Source of the DNA: Streptomyces sp. NBC_00341
Lineage (GTDB): Bacteria > Actinomycetota > Actinomycetes > Streptomycetales > Streptomycetaceae
DNA: 64,000 nucleotides
NCBI RefSeq assembly: GCF_041435055.1
Contig: NZ_CP108002.1
Location: forward strand, 248,001 to 312,000
Direction of reading: 5' to 3'
The notes beneath the pieces were generated by a model that was not told the origin of the DNA, searched no databases, and saw only the letters and a program-made list of their open reading frames with translations. The position numbers were made by a program, and so were the translations under genes. Numbering within the stretch: position 1 is the stretch's first letter; each line of letters opens with the position of its first letter. Positions 15,622 to 24,208 of the stretch are shown in pieces.

Positions 15622-16956
15622 GTGAGCACCACACTCGCCGCCGGCGCCAGCCTCGACTTCACGCTGGCCCAGCAACTGACCGTGATAGCCCTCTGTGCGC
15701 TGACGGCCTACATCTCGCACATGGCCCTGGCCGTCTTCAACGACGGGGTACGCCCCTTCATGCTGGACTTCATCCAGGGGCGCACCACCCGTAGCGCGAC
15801 GACGGCTGTCTCGTTCGGTCTGTCCGCCGGGTTCATCTTCGGACTGGGTGCGCCTATGGCCCTGTCCACGGGTGTGCTGAACCCGTGGCTGGTCTTCCTG
15901 CCCACGGACATCCTCGGGATGCTGGCACCGAAGAAGTGGCTCGCCCCCATCCTCGGTGCCGCCTGGGGCGCGGTGGTCGTGTTCGGCCTGAACGGCGCGA
16001 ACAACGTCGCGCACGATCTGCCGGTCGACTTCCTGACCGCGATGCAGCAGATGTCGACGCCGATCCTCTTCCTGTTCTCGCTGTTCCCGGTGCTCGCCAT
16101 CACCAAGCAGTTCGGCCGCAAGTGGGGCGGTATCGCGGGCGTCCTCGAACTGGCCCTCGTCGTCATGACGATGAAGCTGTGGCCGAACATGTTCGCCGGA
16201 GCGCTGGCCATGGCCGTCGGCGTGCTGATGCTCATCGGCCTCGCGGTCGCCAAGGACGTCCGGCAGCGCAAGGCCGACCGGGCGGCGGGCGTCGAGGAGA
16301 TCGTCCTGGAGGACGATCCGATGGCGTCGCTGTTCAGCGCGAGCGCGGCCCGGCTGCGCAGGTACCTGCCGCTGTTCATGGTGCTCGGGGCCGGGGTCTG
16401 TGTGCTCGCCCAGATGCACATATTCGGCGGCGGTGAGGCCACCAGCTTCCTCATCGCGAAGGGGCAGTACTCGGAGGCCGCCCAGGTCGACTTCTACCGG
16501 GTGTTCGGCTTCATCCCGCTGATCGCGACCACCGCGCTCGCCTCCGGGGCGTACGGCATCGCCGGTTTCACGCTGGTGTACCCGATCGGCTACCTCATGC
16601 CGAACCCGTTCCTGGCCGCTGTGGTCGGTGCGCTCGTGTTCGCGGCCGAGGTGCTGGCCCTCTCCTGGATCGGCCGGGTCCTCGGCAAGCTGCCCAGCGT
16701 CCGGGACTCCTCCGAGCACCTGCGCAGTGCCATCGGTGACACCCTCCAGCTCGCGATCCTCTTCGGTTCGCTGATGGCCGCCAACGCCATGGGCGGCGGG
16801 CTCGGCATCCTCGTCGTCGGCGGGCTCTATCTGCTGAACGAGGCGATGGGCCGCCCCGTCGTGAAGATGGCCGCCGCGCCGGCGGCCGTGATCATCGGCG
16901 GCATCCTGCTCAACATCCTGTACTGGCTCGATCTGTTCACCCCGGTCAAGGGCTGA
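15622..16956 (+). CDS. yhfT: YhfT-family membrane transport protein
   Basis: A 444-residue polytopic membrane protein of the YhfT family, with about 10-12 hydrophobic segments (LTVIALCALTAYISHMALAV near residue 20, then AVSFGLSAGFIFGLGAPMAL, ALAMAVGVLMLIGLAVA, LVYPIGYLMPNPFLAAVVG). It carries the conserved FNDGVRPFMLDFIQG near residue 38 and a GANNVAHDLPVDF motif in the middle. The GTG start has a clear AAGGAG site. It most likely imports the compound processed by the downstream enzymes. The substrate is unknown in all species as far as I am aware. Confidence 0.9.
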   Translation: MSTTLAAGASLDFTLAQQLTVIALCALTAYISHMALAVFNDGVRPFMLDFIQGRTTRSATTAVSFGLSAGFIFGLGAPMALSTGVLNPWLVFLPTDILGMLAPKKWLAPILGAAWGAVVVFGLNGANNVAHDLPVDFLTAMQQMSTPILFLFSLFPVLAITKQFGRKWGGIAGVLELALVVMTMKLWPNMFAGALAMAVGVLMLIGLAVAKDVRQRKADRAAGVEEIVLEDDPMASLFSASAARLRRYLPLFMVLGAGVCVLAQMHIFGGGEATSFLIAKGQYSEAAQVDFYRVFGFIPLIATTALASGAYGIAGFTLVYPIGYLMPNPFLAAVVGALVFAAEVLALSWIGRVLGKLPSVRDSSEHLRSAIGDTLQLAILFGSLMAANAMGGGLGILVVGGLYLLNEAMGRPVVKMAAAPAAVIIGGILLNILYWLDLFTPVKG

Positions 16957-17047
16957 CACCCCAGCCGCCGGGACCTGTTCACCCCCGCGTCAGGGCCCCA
17001 GCGCCCGCTGACCGGACGGGCCCGTACACGAAGAAGGAATCCCCACG

Positions 17048-18004
17048 ATGAATCACCCCGCCCCGCACACCCTGCGCACCGTCACCGGTGATGTCGCGAC
17101 CGCTTCGGTACGCGGACCGGCCCTCGCCCACGAGCATCTGGTCCTCGATCTGGACCAGCGGGGCGACGGTGCGGCCGTCCTCGACCCGCGACGCCACGCG
17201 GCGGCCGTGACCGCCGAGCTGAGCGCGCTGCGGGAGGAGTTCGGGCTCTCCCTCGTCATCGAGCTGACCTGCCGGGGCATGGGACGCGACGTCGGCGCCC
17301 TGGCGGCGATCTCCCGGGAGGCGCGGGTCGCGGTGGTCGCCGCGACCGGCTGGTACTACGAGCCGTTCCACACCCCGGAGATCGACACCGCCGACGTGGA
17401 ACAGCTCACCGCGGTCCTCGTCCGCGAGATCGAGGACGGCATCGGCGCGACCGGCGTCCGGCCCGGCGTCCTCGGTGAGATCGGCAGCCACGGGGACGTT
17501 CCCACGGCTCCCGAGGCCAAGGTGCTGCGGGCCGGCGCACGGGCCGCGCGGGCCACCGGGCTCTCCCTCGCCACCCACGCGCAGCTGGGCCGGGGCGGGC
17601 TCGCCCAGCTGGAACTGCTCACCGGTGAGGGGCTGCCCGCCCACCGCGTCAGCATCGGCCACCAGGACCTGCTCGACGACCCGGGCGTCCACCGGGAGCT
17701 CGCGGCGCGCGGGGCGTACGTCGCCTTCGACACCGTGGGCAAGTCGGCCTACCAGAGCGACCGGACGCGGCTGCGGCTGCTGCTGGCCCTGGTGGAGGCC
17801 GGGCACGCCGACCGGGCGCTGCTCAGCTGCGACATCTCCCGCCACGGCTACCTGCTGGACGAGGGCGGCCAGGGCTACGGGCACCTCTTCCGCGGTTTCC
17901 TGCCCGAGCTGCGCGCGGCGGGCGCCGACGACGATCTGATCGACCTGCTGACCCGACGCAATCCGCTGCGCTTCCTGACCGGCGCGAACGTGGAGGAGAA
18001 CTGA
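17048..18004 (+). CDS. php: Phosphotriesterase homology protein (Php/YhfV)
   Basis: A 318-residue amidohydrolase-superfamily TIM barrel of the phosphotriesterase-homology type, expected to bind two metal ions. Ligands that can be read are His28 and His30 (AHEH), Glu144 (VLGEIGSHG, in place of the carboxylated lysine of true phosphotriesterases, as in E. coli Php), His177 (ATHAQ), His205 (SIGHQD) and Asp262 (SCDISRHG). It is probably a lactonase, phosphodiesterase or amidase in the cytoplasm. The natural substrate is unknown. It lies 91 bases after yhfT and 1 base before yhfS, so it is in the same transcript. Confidence 0.92.
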   Translation: MNHPAPHTLRTVTGDVATASVRGPALAHEHLVLDLDQRGDGAAVLDPRRHAAAVTAELSALREEFGLSLVIELTCRGMGRDVGALAAISREARVAVVAATGWYYEPFHTPEIDTADVEQLTAVLVREIEDGIGATGVRPGVLGEIGSHGDVPTAPEAKVLRAGARAARATGLSLATHAQLGRGGLAQLELLTGEGLPAHRVSIGHQDLLDDPGVHRELAARGAYVAFDTVGKSAYQSDRTRLRLLLALVEAGHADRALLSCDISRHGYLLDEGGQGYGHLFRGFLPELRAAGADDDLIDLLTRRNPLRFLTGANVEEN

Positions 18005-18005
18005 C

Positions 18006-19130
18006 ATGAGCCCCGTACCTCCCGTGCTTCCCGCCACCTTCCCGCTGGCGACCGTGGATCTGGACGACGCCGTGGCCAGGCAGTTCCGGCTGCTGGAGGC
18101 CACCGCCGCCCACTTCGAGGGCCAGCAGCTGTTCTCGTCCGACGCGGGTGTCGTCCCCGGTCTCGGCCGGCCGCGCACCACCGCCCGGGTGGAGGCCGTG
18201 CTCGCGGACTTCTTCGGGGCCCAGGACGCCGCCTTCGTCCAGGGCGCGGGCACCGGTGCGATCCGGGCCGCCCTCAACGCGGCCGTCCGGGCGGGCGACC
18301 CGCTGCTCATCCACCGCGCCCCGGTCTACCGCACCACAGAGGTCACCCTGCGGGGCATCGGCGTGCAGACCGTCGAGGCCGACTTCAACGACGCCTCGGC
18401 GCTCCGCGAGGCGCTGGAGTCCGGACGCTTCCGGTGGGCGTACGTCCAGCACACCAGGCAGCGGCTCGCGGACTCCTACGATCCGGCCGAGGTCATCGCC
18501 GCCTGCCGGGCCGCGGGGGTGCGCACGATCGTCGACGACAACTACGCCGTGATGCGCACGCCCGCCGCCGGAGTGGAGCTGGGAGCCGACGCCTCCTGCT
18601 TCTCCCTCTTCAAGCTGCACGGGCCGGAGGGCGTCGGCCTCGTCGTCGGCGCGCGCGACCTGGTCGAGCACGTCCGCCGCGACAACTACTCCGGCGGCGG
18701 GCAGGTCCAGGGCCACCAGGCGCTCGACGCCCTGCGCTCCCTCACCCACGTTCCCGTCATGTGGTCCGTGCAGTCCCGGGTGGGTGCGGAGGTCGCGGAG
18801 CGGCTCGCGGCCGGCGAGGTGGACGGGGTGGCGCAGGTGCGCATCGCCAACGCCCAGGACCGCTGCCTGCTCGTCCGGCTCGACCGGCCCGTCGCGGCGG
18901 GACTGCCCGCCGTCGCCGCCCGGTTCGGAGCCGCCCCCTACCCCGTCGGCTCCAACTCCCGGTACGAGATCGCGCCGCTCTTCTACCGGATGTCCAGCTC
19001 GGCTCTCGACGACGCCCCCGAACTGGCCGACTGGACCGTACGCATCAACCCGATGCGGGCGGGCGCGGACCTCGTCATCGACATCCTGCGCCGCTCGCTC
19101 GCCGCCCTGGACGACCCGAAGGACGACTGA
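18006..19130 (+). CDS. yhfS: YhfS-family PLP-dependent enzyme
   Basis: A 374-residue fold-type I PLP enzyme like E. coli YhfS. The Schiff-base lysine is Lys203 in SLFKLHGPEGVG, the cofactor aspartate is near residue 177 (TIVDDNYAVM), and the phosphate-binding loop is QGAGTGAIRAAL (residues 79-90). It probably works on an amino acid or aminophosphonate-like intermediate. Spacing is 1 base from php and 2 bases to yhfX, typical of tight translational coupling. The start is ATG; a GAGGAGA ribosome site lies inside the end of php. Confidence 0.9.
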   Translation: MSPVPPVLPATFPLATVDLDDAVARQFRLLEATAAHFEGQQLFSSDAGVVPGLGRPRTTARVEAVLADFFGAQDAAFVQGAGTGAIRAALNAAVRAGDPLLIHRAPVYRTTEVTLRGIGVQTVEADFNDASALREALESGRFRWAYVQHTRQRLADSYDPAEVIAACRAAGVRTIVDDNYAVMRTPAAGVELGADASCFSLFKLHGPEGVGLVVGARDLVEHVRRDNYSGGGQVQGHQALDALRSLTHVPVMWSVQSRVGAEVAERLAAGEVDGVAQVRIANAQDRCLLVRLDRPVAAGLPAVAARFGAAPYPVGSNSRYEIAPLFYRMSSSALDDAPELADWTVRINPMRAGADLVIDILRRSLAALDDPKDD

Positions 19131-19132
19131 CC

Positions 19133-20296
19133 GTGTTCCTCGACACCGTACTCACCCGCAATCCCGGGCTCGTGGACGCCGCGGCCGCGCTGCACCGGAA
19201 CGGCGACATCCCGCCGGACACCTACGTCGTCGACCTGGACGCCGTCGAGGCGAACGCCGCGCTGCTGGCGGCCGAGGCCGACCGCCTCGGGATCAGCCTC
19301 TGGTTCGTCGTCAAGCAGCTGGGCCGCAACCCGGAGCTGATCCGGGCCATCGCCCGGCACATCCCCCGCTCGGCCGCCATCGACCCGGCGGAGGCCCGCA
19401 CCCTGCACGCCGCCGGAGCCCGGCCCGGCAACCTGGGACACCTCGTCCAGATCCCCCGGCGCGCGCTGCCCGAGATGCTGGCCTGGCGCCCGGAGACCGT
19501 CACGGTCTTCGACCTGGCCAATGCCCGTGCCGTGTCCGACGCGGCCCGCGAACTGGGCTTCGTCCAGCCCGTCCTGATCAGGCTCGAAGGGGCCGAGGGC
19601 GACGTCTATCCCGGTCAGGAGGGCGGCGTACCGCTCGACCGCCTGGACGCCTTCGCCAAGGAGGCCGAAGCACTGGACGGCATCCGGATCGCCGGTGTCA
19701 CCGCCTTCCCCTGCGTGCTGTGCGACCCGGTGACGGGCGTGCCCGCCGCCACCCCCAACTTCGGCCTGGCGCTCAAGGCACGCGAACTCCTGGCCGCACG
19801 CGGACACCGCGACCTCAAGCTCAGCGCCCCCAGCGCCACCTCGATGGCGTCCCTCCCGCTGCTCGCCGAACTGGGCGCGACACACGGCGAGCCGGGCCAC
19901 GCCCTCACCGGCACCACCCCGCTGCACGCCGTCGATCCGGCCCAGCCGGAGAAGCCCGCGTACGTGTACGTGAGCGAGGTCGCCCACACCCTGGACGACG
20001 GCCGCCCGGCGATATTCGGCGGCGGCTTCTACCCCCGCGCGCACATCCGCAGCGCCCTCCTGCCGCGCACCGGAACCCGCCTCGGTGTGCAGGACGCGCC
20101 CGCCGAGAACATCGACTACTACCGGCTGCTCGACGCGCCCGACCGCGCGGCGGACGCCCGTGCCGGGGACACCGCGCTGCTCGCCTTCCGTACCCAGATC
20201 TTCGTCACCCGCTCGACCGTCGCCGTCGTCTCCGGGCTCGCCTCCGGCACCCCCCGGCTGAACGGGCTGTACGACGCCCATGGCCGAGCCCTGTAA
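19133..20296 (+). CDS. yhfX: YhfX-family alanine-racemase-fold PLP enzyme
   Basis: A 387-residue fold-type III PLP enzyme. The N-terminal TIM-barrel part has Lys61 in WFVVKQLGRNPEL as the PLP-binding lysine and TYVVDLDAVEANAALL as the family opening. HGEPGHALTGTTP and FGGGFYPRAH give the cofactor phosphate and C-terminal barrel regions. The GTG start follows the yhfS stop by 2 bases. As in E. coli it sits between yhfS and yhfW. The two PLP enzymes plus Php and YhfW suggest sequential handling of an amino-group-containing, perhaps phosphorylated, compound. No reaction is proven. Confidence 0.9.
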   Translation: MFLDTVLTRNPGLVDAAAALHRNGDIPPDTYVVDLDAVEANAALLAAEADRLGISLWFVVKQLGRNPELIRAIARHIPRSAAIDPAEARTLHAAGARPGNLGHLVQIPRRALPEMLAWRPETVTVFDLANARAVSDAARELGFVQPVLIRLEGAEGDVYPGQEGGVPLDRLDAFAKEAEALDGIRIAGVTAFPCVLCDPVTGVPAATPNFGLALKARELLAARGHRDLKLSAPSATSMASLPLLAELGATHGEPGHALTGTTPLHAVDPAQPEKPAYVYVSEVAHTLDDGRPAIFGGGFYPRAHIRSALLPRTGTRLGVQDAPAENIDYYRLLDAPDRAADARAGDTALLAFRTQIFVTRSTVAVVSGLASGTPRLNGLYDAHGRAL

Positions 20297-20306
20297 GGAG
20301 CACCTC

Positions 20307-21548
20307 ATGGCCAAGACCGTCATCGTCGTCATCGACGGATTCGGCGTCGGCGCCATGCCCGACGCGGGCACCCTGCGCCCCGGCGACCTCAACGCCGACA
20401 CCTGCGGACACGTACTCGACCACTGCCGGGCCGCTTTCGTGCGCCCGTTGCGCCTGCCGGTGCTCGGGGCGCTCGGGCTCGGCCTTGTCCACCCGCACCC
20501 GGACCTGGCGCGCCGCACCCATCTGCCCGTTGCCGCGGGCAGGGCCGCGCTCGGCTACCCGGGCGCGGACACCTTCGCGGGGCACCAGACCATGATGGGC
20601 GCCGACTTCAGCCGGGTGACGGTGGCCCGGCTCGCCGACCACCTCGACGAGGTGTCCGGCGCTCTCACGGCCGCCGGTCACCGGGTCGAACGCCTGGACG
20701 GCAAGCCGCTGCTCGTCGTCGACGGGGCGGTCCTGGTCCACGACAACCTGGAGGCCGATCCGGGGATCAACTGGAACGCGTCCGGCCGCCTCGACGACCT
20801 CCCGTTCGACGGGCCCGGTGGCATCCTCGCCATCGCCCGTACCGTGCGTGCCGTCGCCCCGGTCGCGCGGGTCATCGCGGTCGGCGGCCACGCGGACGGC
20901 CCGCTCCGCGACTTCGTCCGCCCCGGCGACGGGGAATCGGTCGGTCTTGACACCCCGGCCACCGGCTTCTACCGCAACGGCGGCCTCCAGGTGCAGCACC
21001 TGGGCGCCCCCCTCGACCACACCCGCCAGCTCCCCGAGCTGGCGGCTCGGGCCGGAATCCCGGTCACCCTGGTGGGCAAGGCCGCCGACATCCTGGTGTG
21101 CGGGGCCGCGACCCGTCATCCGGCCGTCGCCACGGCCGACGTGCTCTCGCACACCCTGGACGCGGTACGCGCGGAGGGCGACGCCCTGGTGGTCGCGAAC
21201 GTCCAGGAGACGGACCTGGCGGGCCATCAGCAGGACACCGCGCGGTACGGGCAGCTGCTGGAGCAGGTGGACGCCGGGCTGGCCGGGCTCGTGGCACTGC
21301 TCGCGGCCCCCGGTGACCGGCTGATCGTCACCGGCGACCACGGCAACGACCCCACGATCGGCCATGCGCACCACACCCGGGAGTACGTCCCGGTGCTGAT
21401 CCACCGGCCCGGCGCAGATGGCGTGGAACTCCTGCCCGACGCGCACAGCCTGGCGGACGTCGGCGCGACCGCCGCCCTTTCGCTGGCGCTGGACCCGGAG
21501 GGCCTCGCCGAAGGCACCCCGCTGCACACGGGCCGCCGCGCGGCCTGA
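20307..21548 (+). CDS. yhfW: YhfW phosphopentomutase-like metalloenzyme
   Basis: A 413-residue alkaline-phosphatase-superfamily enzyme close to phosphopentomutase. Metal ligands and nucleophile that can be read are Asp10 (VIDGFGVG), Thr94 (GHQTMMG, nucleophile), Asp302 and His306 (ETDLAGHQ), Asp343-His344 (GDHG) and His355 (GHAHH). The second ATG was chosen because of the GTAAGGAG site 8 bases before it; the first one lies within yhfX. It probably moves or removes a phosphoryl group on the pathway's substrate. It is the last gene of the operon. Confidence 0.9.
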   Translation: MAKTVIVVIDGFGVGAMPDAGTLRPGDLNADTCGHVLDHCRAAFVRPLRLPVLGALGLGLVHPHPDLARRTHLPVAAGRAALGYPGADTFAGHQTMMGADFSRVTVARLADHLDEVSGALTAAGHRVERLDGKPLLVVDGAVLVHDNLEADPGINWNASGRLDDLPFDGPGGILAIARTVRAVAPVARVIAVGGHADGPLRDFVRPGDGESVGLDTPATGFYRNGGLQVQHLGAPLDHTRQLPELAARAGIPVTLVGKAADILVCGAATRHPAVATADVLSHTLDAVRAEGDALVVANVQETDLAGHQQDTARYGQLLEQVDAGLAGLVALLAAPGDRLIVTGDHGNDPTIGHAHHTREYVPVLIHRPGADGVELLPDAHSLADVGATAALSLALDPEGLAEGTPLHTGRRAA

Positions 21549-21646
21549 GCCCAGCCCGATCCGAACGAGAGGCTCCGGAACCCGGACGGGTGACTTGGCC
21601 TCCAGAGCCTTCCCCGGGGGCGGCGGACCGGCTATGCCTGTTGCCC

Positions 21647-21898
21647 ATGCTCAAGAACCTGCTGCGCGCCGGGGCGCCGGTCGCCCTCGCCGCCCTGACG
21701 CTCACACCGACCGGTCCCGCACATGCCGTGGACGGCTCCGCGGCGCACCGGGCGAACCCGTGCGCCACCGTCATCGCACCGCTGGGCTCCGTCTGTGTCC
21801 CGGCGCCGAAGCAATGCTTCACGACGCCGTGCTATCAGTACGACATCGTGCCGATCCTGTCCGCCCCCTGGCCGCCGGGCCGGCCCCGCACCGCCTGA
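21647..21898 (+). CDS. Small secreted protein, unknown
   Basis: An 83-residue protein. The N-terminus (MLKNLLRAGAPVALAALTL, ending TGPAHA) is a normal Sec signal peptide with cleavage after AHA at about residue 26. The mature part is only about 57 residues and has four cysteines (PCATV, SVCVP, QCFTTPCYQYD), which suggests two disulfides. I recognise no family. The ATG at 21647 puts the signal sequence first; the upstream frame is not protein-like. It stands alone between yhfW and a convergent kinase gene. Confidence 0.6.
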   Translation: MLKNLLRAGAPVALAALTLTPTGPAHAVDGSAAHRANPCATVIAPLGSVCVPAPKQCFTTPCYQYDIVPILSAPWPPGRPRTA

Positions 21899-21937
21899 TA
21901 CGTCCGGTGGGAACAGCCCGGCCCCTCCGTCAGCCGG

Positions 21938-22477
21938 TCACAGCCAGCCGGCTCGCTTGATGACCGCTGCGGCGATGTCGGTGACCGAACCCGTGGTCGT
22001 GTCGACGGTGAAGTCGTCGACCGTCGAACGGTCGAGGACGGCGTCCAGTTCGCCGCACCGGTCCAGATGCCATCGCAGTACTTCGGGTTCACCGTCATGG
22101 CGACGGGTCAGACGCTCACGAAGGACAGCGTGATCGGCCCTGAGACGGCACACCGTGAGTCCGGCACCCACCGCCTCGGCCAGTCGTCGGCGCTCGTCCG
22201 GCTGCTCGATCACACCCGCGAGCACGAGACGTGTCGCGCCCGCGTCGAGATAGTTGGCGGCGACGCTCCGCACGTTCCGCAGCAGCATGCCGAAGTTGAA
22301 GCGGTCACCGGGCGGAGCGGGCCACGATTGCCGCAGGCTGTCGAGGTCGAGCACCGCGTGGGAGACCCCGGCGTCGGCGAGGAGATCACCCACGGCCTCG
22401 GCGGCGGTCGTCTTGCCCACGCCGACGGTGCCGTTGATCAGAAGGGCGGCCGCATCTCCGTTGCCGTGTACACGCAT
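21938..22477 (-). CDS. P-loop nucleotide kinase (AAA-type)
   Basis: A 179-residue P-loop protein with Walker A INGTVGVGKTT (residues 14-24), a VLDLDSLRQSWPAPP acidic segment and an arginine-rich LID region (ERLTRRHDGEPE). Size and layout match the small kinases annotated as AAA-family or shikimate/gluconate/adenylylsulfate-kinase-like. Substrate unknown. The frame shows no secretion signal. It is followed, on the minus strand, by nothing obvious, and convergently faces the small secreted gene. Confidence 0.8.
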   Translation of the reverse strand: MRVHGNGDAAALLINGTVGVGKTTAAEAVGDLLADAGVSHAVLDLDSLRQSWPAPPGDRFNFGMLLRNVRSVAANYLDAGATRLVLAGVIEQPDERRRLAEAVGAGLTVCRLRADHAVLRERLTRRHDGEPEVLRWHLDRCGELDAVLDRSTVDDFTVDTTTGSVTDIAAAVIKRAGWL

Positions 22478-22507
22478 TCGGGCATCCTAACTGTGGCGCT
22501 CCCGGCC

Positions 22508-23311
22508 CTACGCCGCCAGCGGCATCGCCACCATCACCGTGGCCAGCAGTCCGACGTACGCCCAGGCATGGGTACGGTCGGGGATGCGCGGCGGGCGCCG
22601 GCGCAGCACCGCGATCACCGGCAGAGCTCCGAGAAGCAGCGCAGAGGCGGCGCGGAGATCGACGAGACCGGCCAGGTGCACGTGCGCGTCCGCGGCGGCC
22701 GGGACCGAGGCACCGCACAGGGACACCGCGGTGGCCGGCAGCGCGATGGCGAGGGTCAGCGGGTTGGCCAGGGCGGTCGCCACTCGCATCGGGTGCCCGG
22801 CGCGCCGCATCGCGGGGACGGTCATCACGCTGCCGCCCACGCCCAGGAAGGCCGCGACCGCCCCGACCGGTGCGCCCAGGAGCGCGGGCAGCGGGCGCGG
22901 AGTGCCGGGGGCCTCCTCGGGCCGCGTGCGCGGGCGCAGGAATCCCGGGCGCAGCAGCAGGTCGACGATGGTGAGGGCGACGTACGCGACGAAGGCCCAG
23001 CGCACCGGACCGGCCGGGGCGAGCCTGGCGGCAGCGGCTCCGGCCGAGGCACCGGCCGCCAGGAGGAGGAGCAGCGCGCCGCTGCCGCGGAGCGCGCGGA
23101 GCACCTGCCGCGGTGTGACGACCGTCGCGAAGCCCGCGTTCACCACCATCACCAGGGCCGAGGTGGCCGTCGCCACCCGCATCGCGTCCCCGCCGAGTGC
23201 GGCGTCCGCCCAGACCACGACCGGCACCGCGACGAATCCGCCGCCGAACCCGAACAACACCGTCGTCATCCCCGTGAGGAGTCCGATCCCTGCCAATGCC
23301 ACCACGTCCAT
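22508..23311 (-). CDS. TauE/SafE-family sulfite/sulfonate permease
   Basis: A 267-residue membrane protein with about eight helices in two related halves. The GIGLLTGMTTVLFGFGGGFVAVP opening, read here as LFGFGGGFVAVP (residues 18-29), and the internal AFLGVGGSVMTVP (about residues 140-152) are the two TauE glycine motifs. The family exports or imports sulfite, sulfoacetate and related anions. The ATG at 23311 fits family starts; another at 23365 would add a hydrophobic but unlikely lead. It is divergent from the AraC regulator at 23405, 93 bases apart, its likely controller. Confidence 0.85.
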   Translation of the reverse strand: MDVVALAGIGLLTGMTTVLFGFGGGFVAVPVVVWADAALGGDAMRVATATSALVMVVNAGFATVVTPRQVLRALRGSGALLLLLAAGASAGAAAARLAPAGPVRWAFVAYVALTIVDLLLRPGFLRPRTRPEEAPGTPRPLPALLGAPVGAVAAFLGVGGSVMTVPAMRRAGHPMRVATALANPLTLAIALPATAVSLCGASVPAAADAHVHLAGLVDLRAASALLLGALPVIAVLRRRPPRIPDRTHAWAYVGLLATVMVAMPLAA

Positions 23312-23404
23312 GGGCACCACTCCACCAGCGCGGGCGGGCTGCTCGCATTCGATGATCAGCACCATTCCTTCGCGTTTCGGCCAGTGGCGTGGAAGGCTGG
23401 AACG

Positions 23405-24196
23405 GTGAAGAACGTTCCCCTGGCCGACGTCGACCACATCGACCGGGCTGTCCTGCCGATCGGCACCGACTACCCGCCCGGTCACGTACTGGACTGGCAC
23501 GAGCACCGGCGCGCGCAGTTCCTCTACGGCGCCACCGGGGTCATGGTCGTCGACACCGCCGACGGCACCTGGACCGTTCCGCCGGAACGCGCGGTACTGA
23601 TCCCGGCGGCCACCCGGCACCGGGTCCACATGCTGGGAGTGAGCACCAGAAGTCTGTACATCGAGCCGGACGCGGTCCCGTGGTGGCCGGTGAACTGCAC
23701 GGTGGTGGACGTCTCCGCCCTGCTGCGCGAACTCCTCCTGGCCGCAGTGGAGTTCGAGGCGGACTACGGGCTGTCCGGCCGGCAGGGGGCCGTCGCCGCG
23801 CTCCTCCTCCACGAGATCGCCGAGCGCGCCCCGCTGCCGTTCCACGTCGGGATTCCCGCCTCTGCCGACCTCGCGAGGCTCTGCCGCGAGTATCTGGCCG
23901 CCCCTGACGCGACGGTCACCAACACCGTATGGGCGGCGCGGACGGCCATGAGCGAACGGGCCTTCACCCGGCGCTTCCGCTCCGAGACGGGCGACAGCCC
24001 CGCTGTCTGGCGGGCCCGCGCCCGGCTGCTCGCGTCCGTTGCGCTGTTGCGGACCGCGTCGGTGAGCGAGGTCGGTGGCCGGCTCGGCTACGCCTCCCCC
24101 GCCGCGTTCACCGCCGCCTTCACCCGCACCTTCGGCCGGCCACCGTCCCGCTTCACCGCGAACCGCCGGGGCGCCGGGCGCAGCCGCCGCTCCTGA
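23405..24196 (+). CDS. AraC-family regulator (cupin + HTH)
   Basis: A 263-residue regulator. Residues 1-90 form a cupin-type ligand-binding domain (VLDWHEHRRAQFLYGATGVMV). The C-terminal AraC helix-turn-helix pair is visible at about residues 180-250 (MSERAFTRRFRSETGDSPAVW; EVGGRLGYASPAAFTAAFTR, second recognition helix). The GTG start is the first possible in frame with protein-like sequence. It is divergent from the TauE/SafE permease, and the shared spacer is the likely binding site. The effector is unknown. Its 3' end is 12 bases from the convergent MFS gene. Confidence 0.88.
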   Translation: MKNVPLADVDHIDRAVLPIGTDYPPGHVLDWHEHRRAQFLYGATGVMVVDTADGTWTVPPERAVLIPAATRHRVHMLGVSTRSLYIEPDAVPWWPVNCTVVDVSALLRELLLAAVEFEADYGLSGRQGAVAALLLHEIAERAPLPFHVGIPASADLARLCREYLAAPDATVTNTVWAARTAMSERAFTRRFRSETGDSPAVWRARARLLASVALLRTASVSEVGGRLGYASPAAFTAAFTRTFGRPPSRFTANRRGAGRSRRS

Positions 24197-24208
24197 TCGG
24201 GGGAACCC

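Noticed and set aside
16930..17010. Near-repeat of the yhfT 3' end in the yhfT-php spacer
   Set aside because: The likeness (CTGTTCACCCC...GTCA.GGG) is short and probably chance in GC-rich DNA.
18434..19132. A longer N-terminal extension of YhfX running through yhfS
   Set aside because: The stretch is the wrong frame of yhfS. The GTG at 19133 gives the family length.
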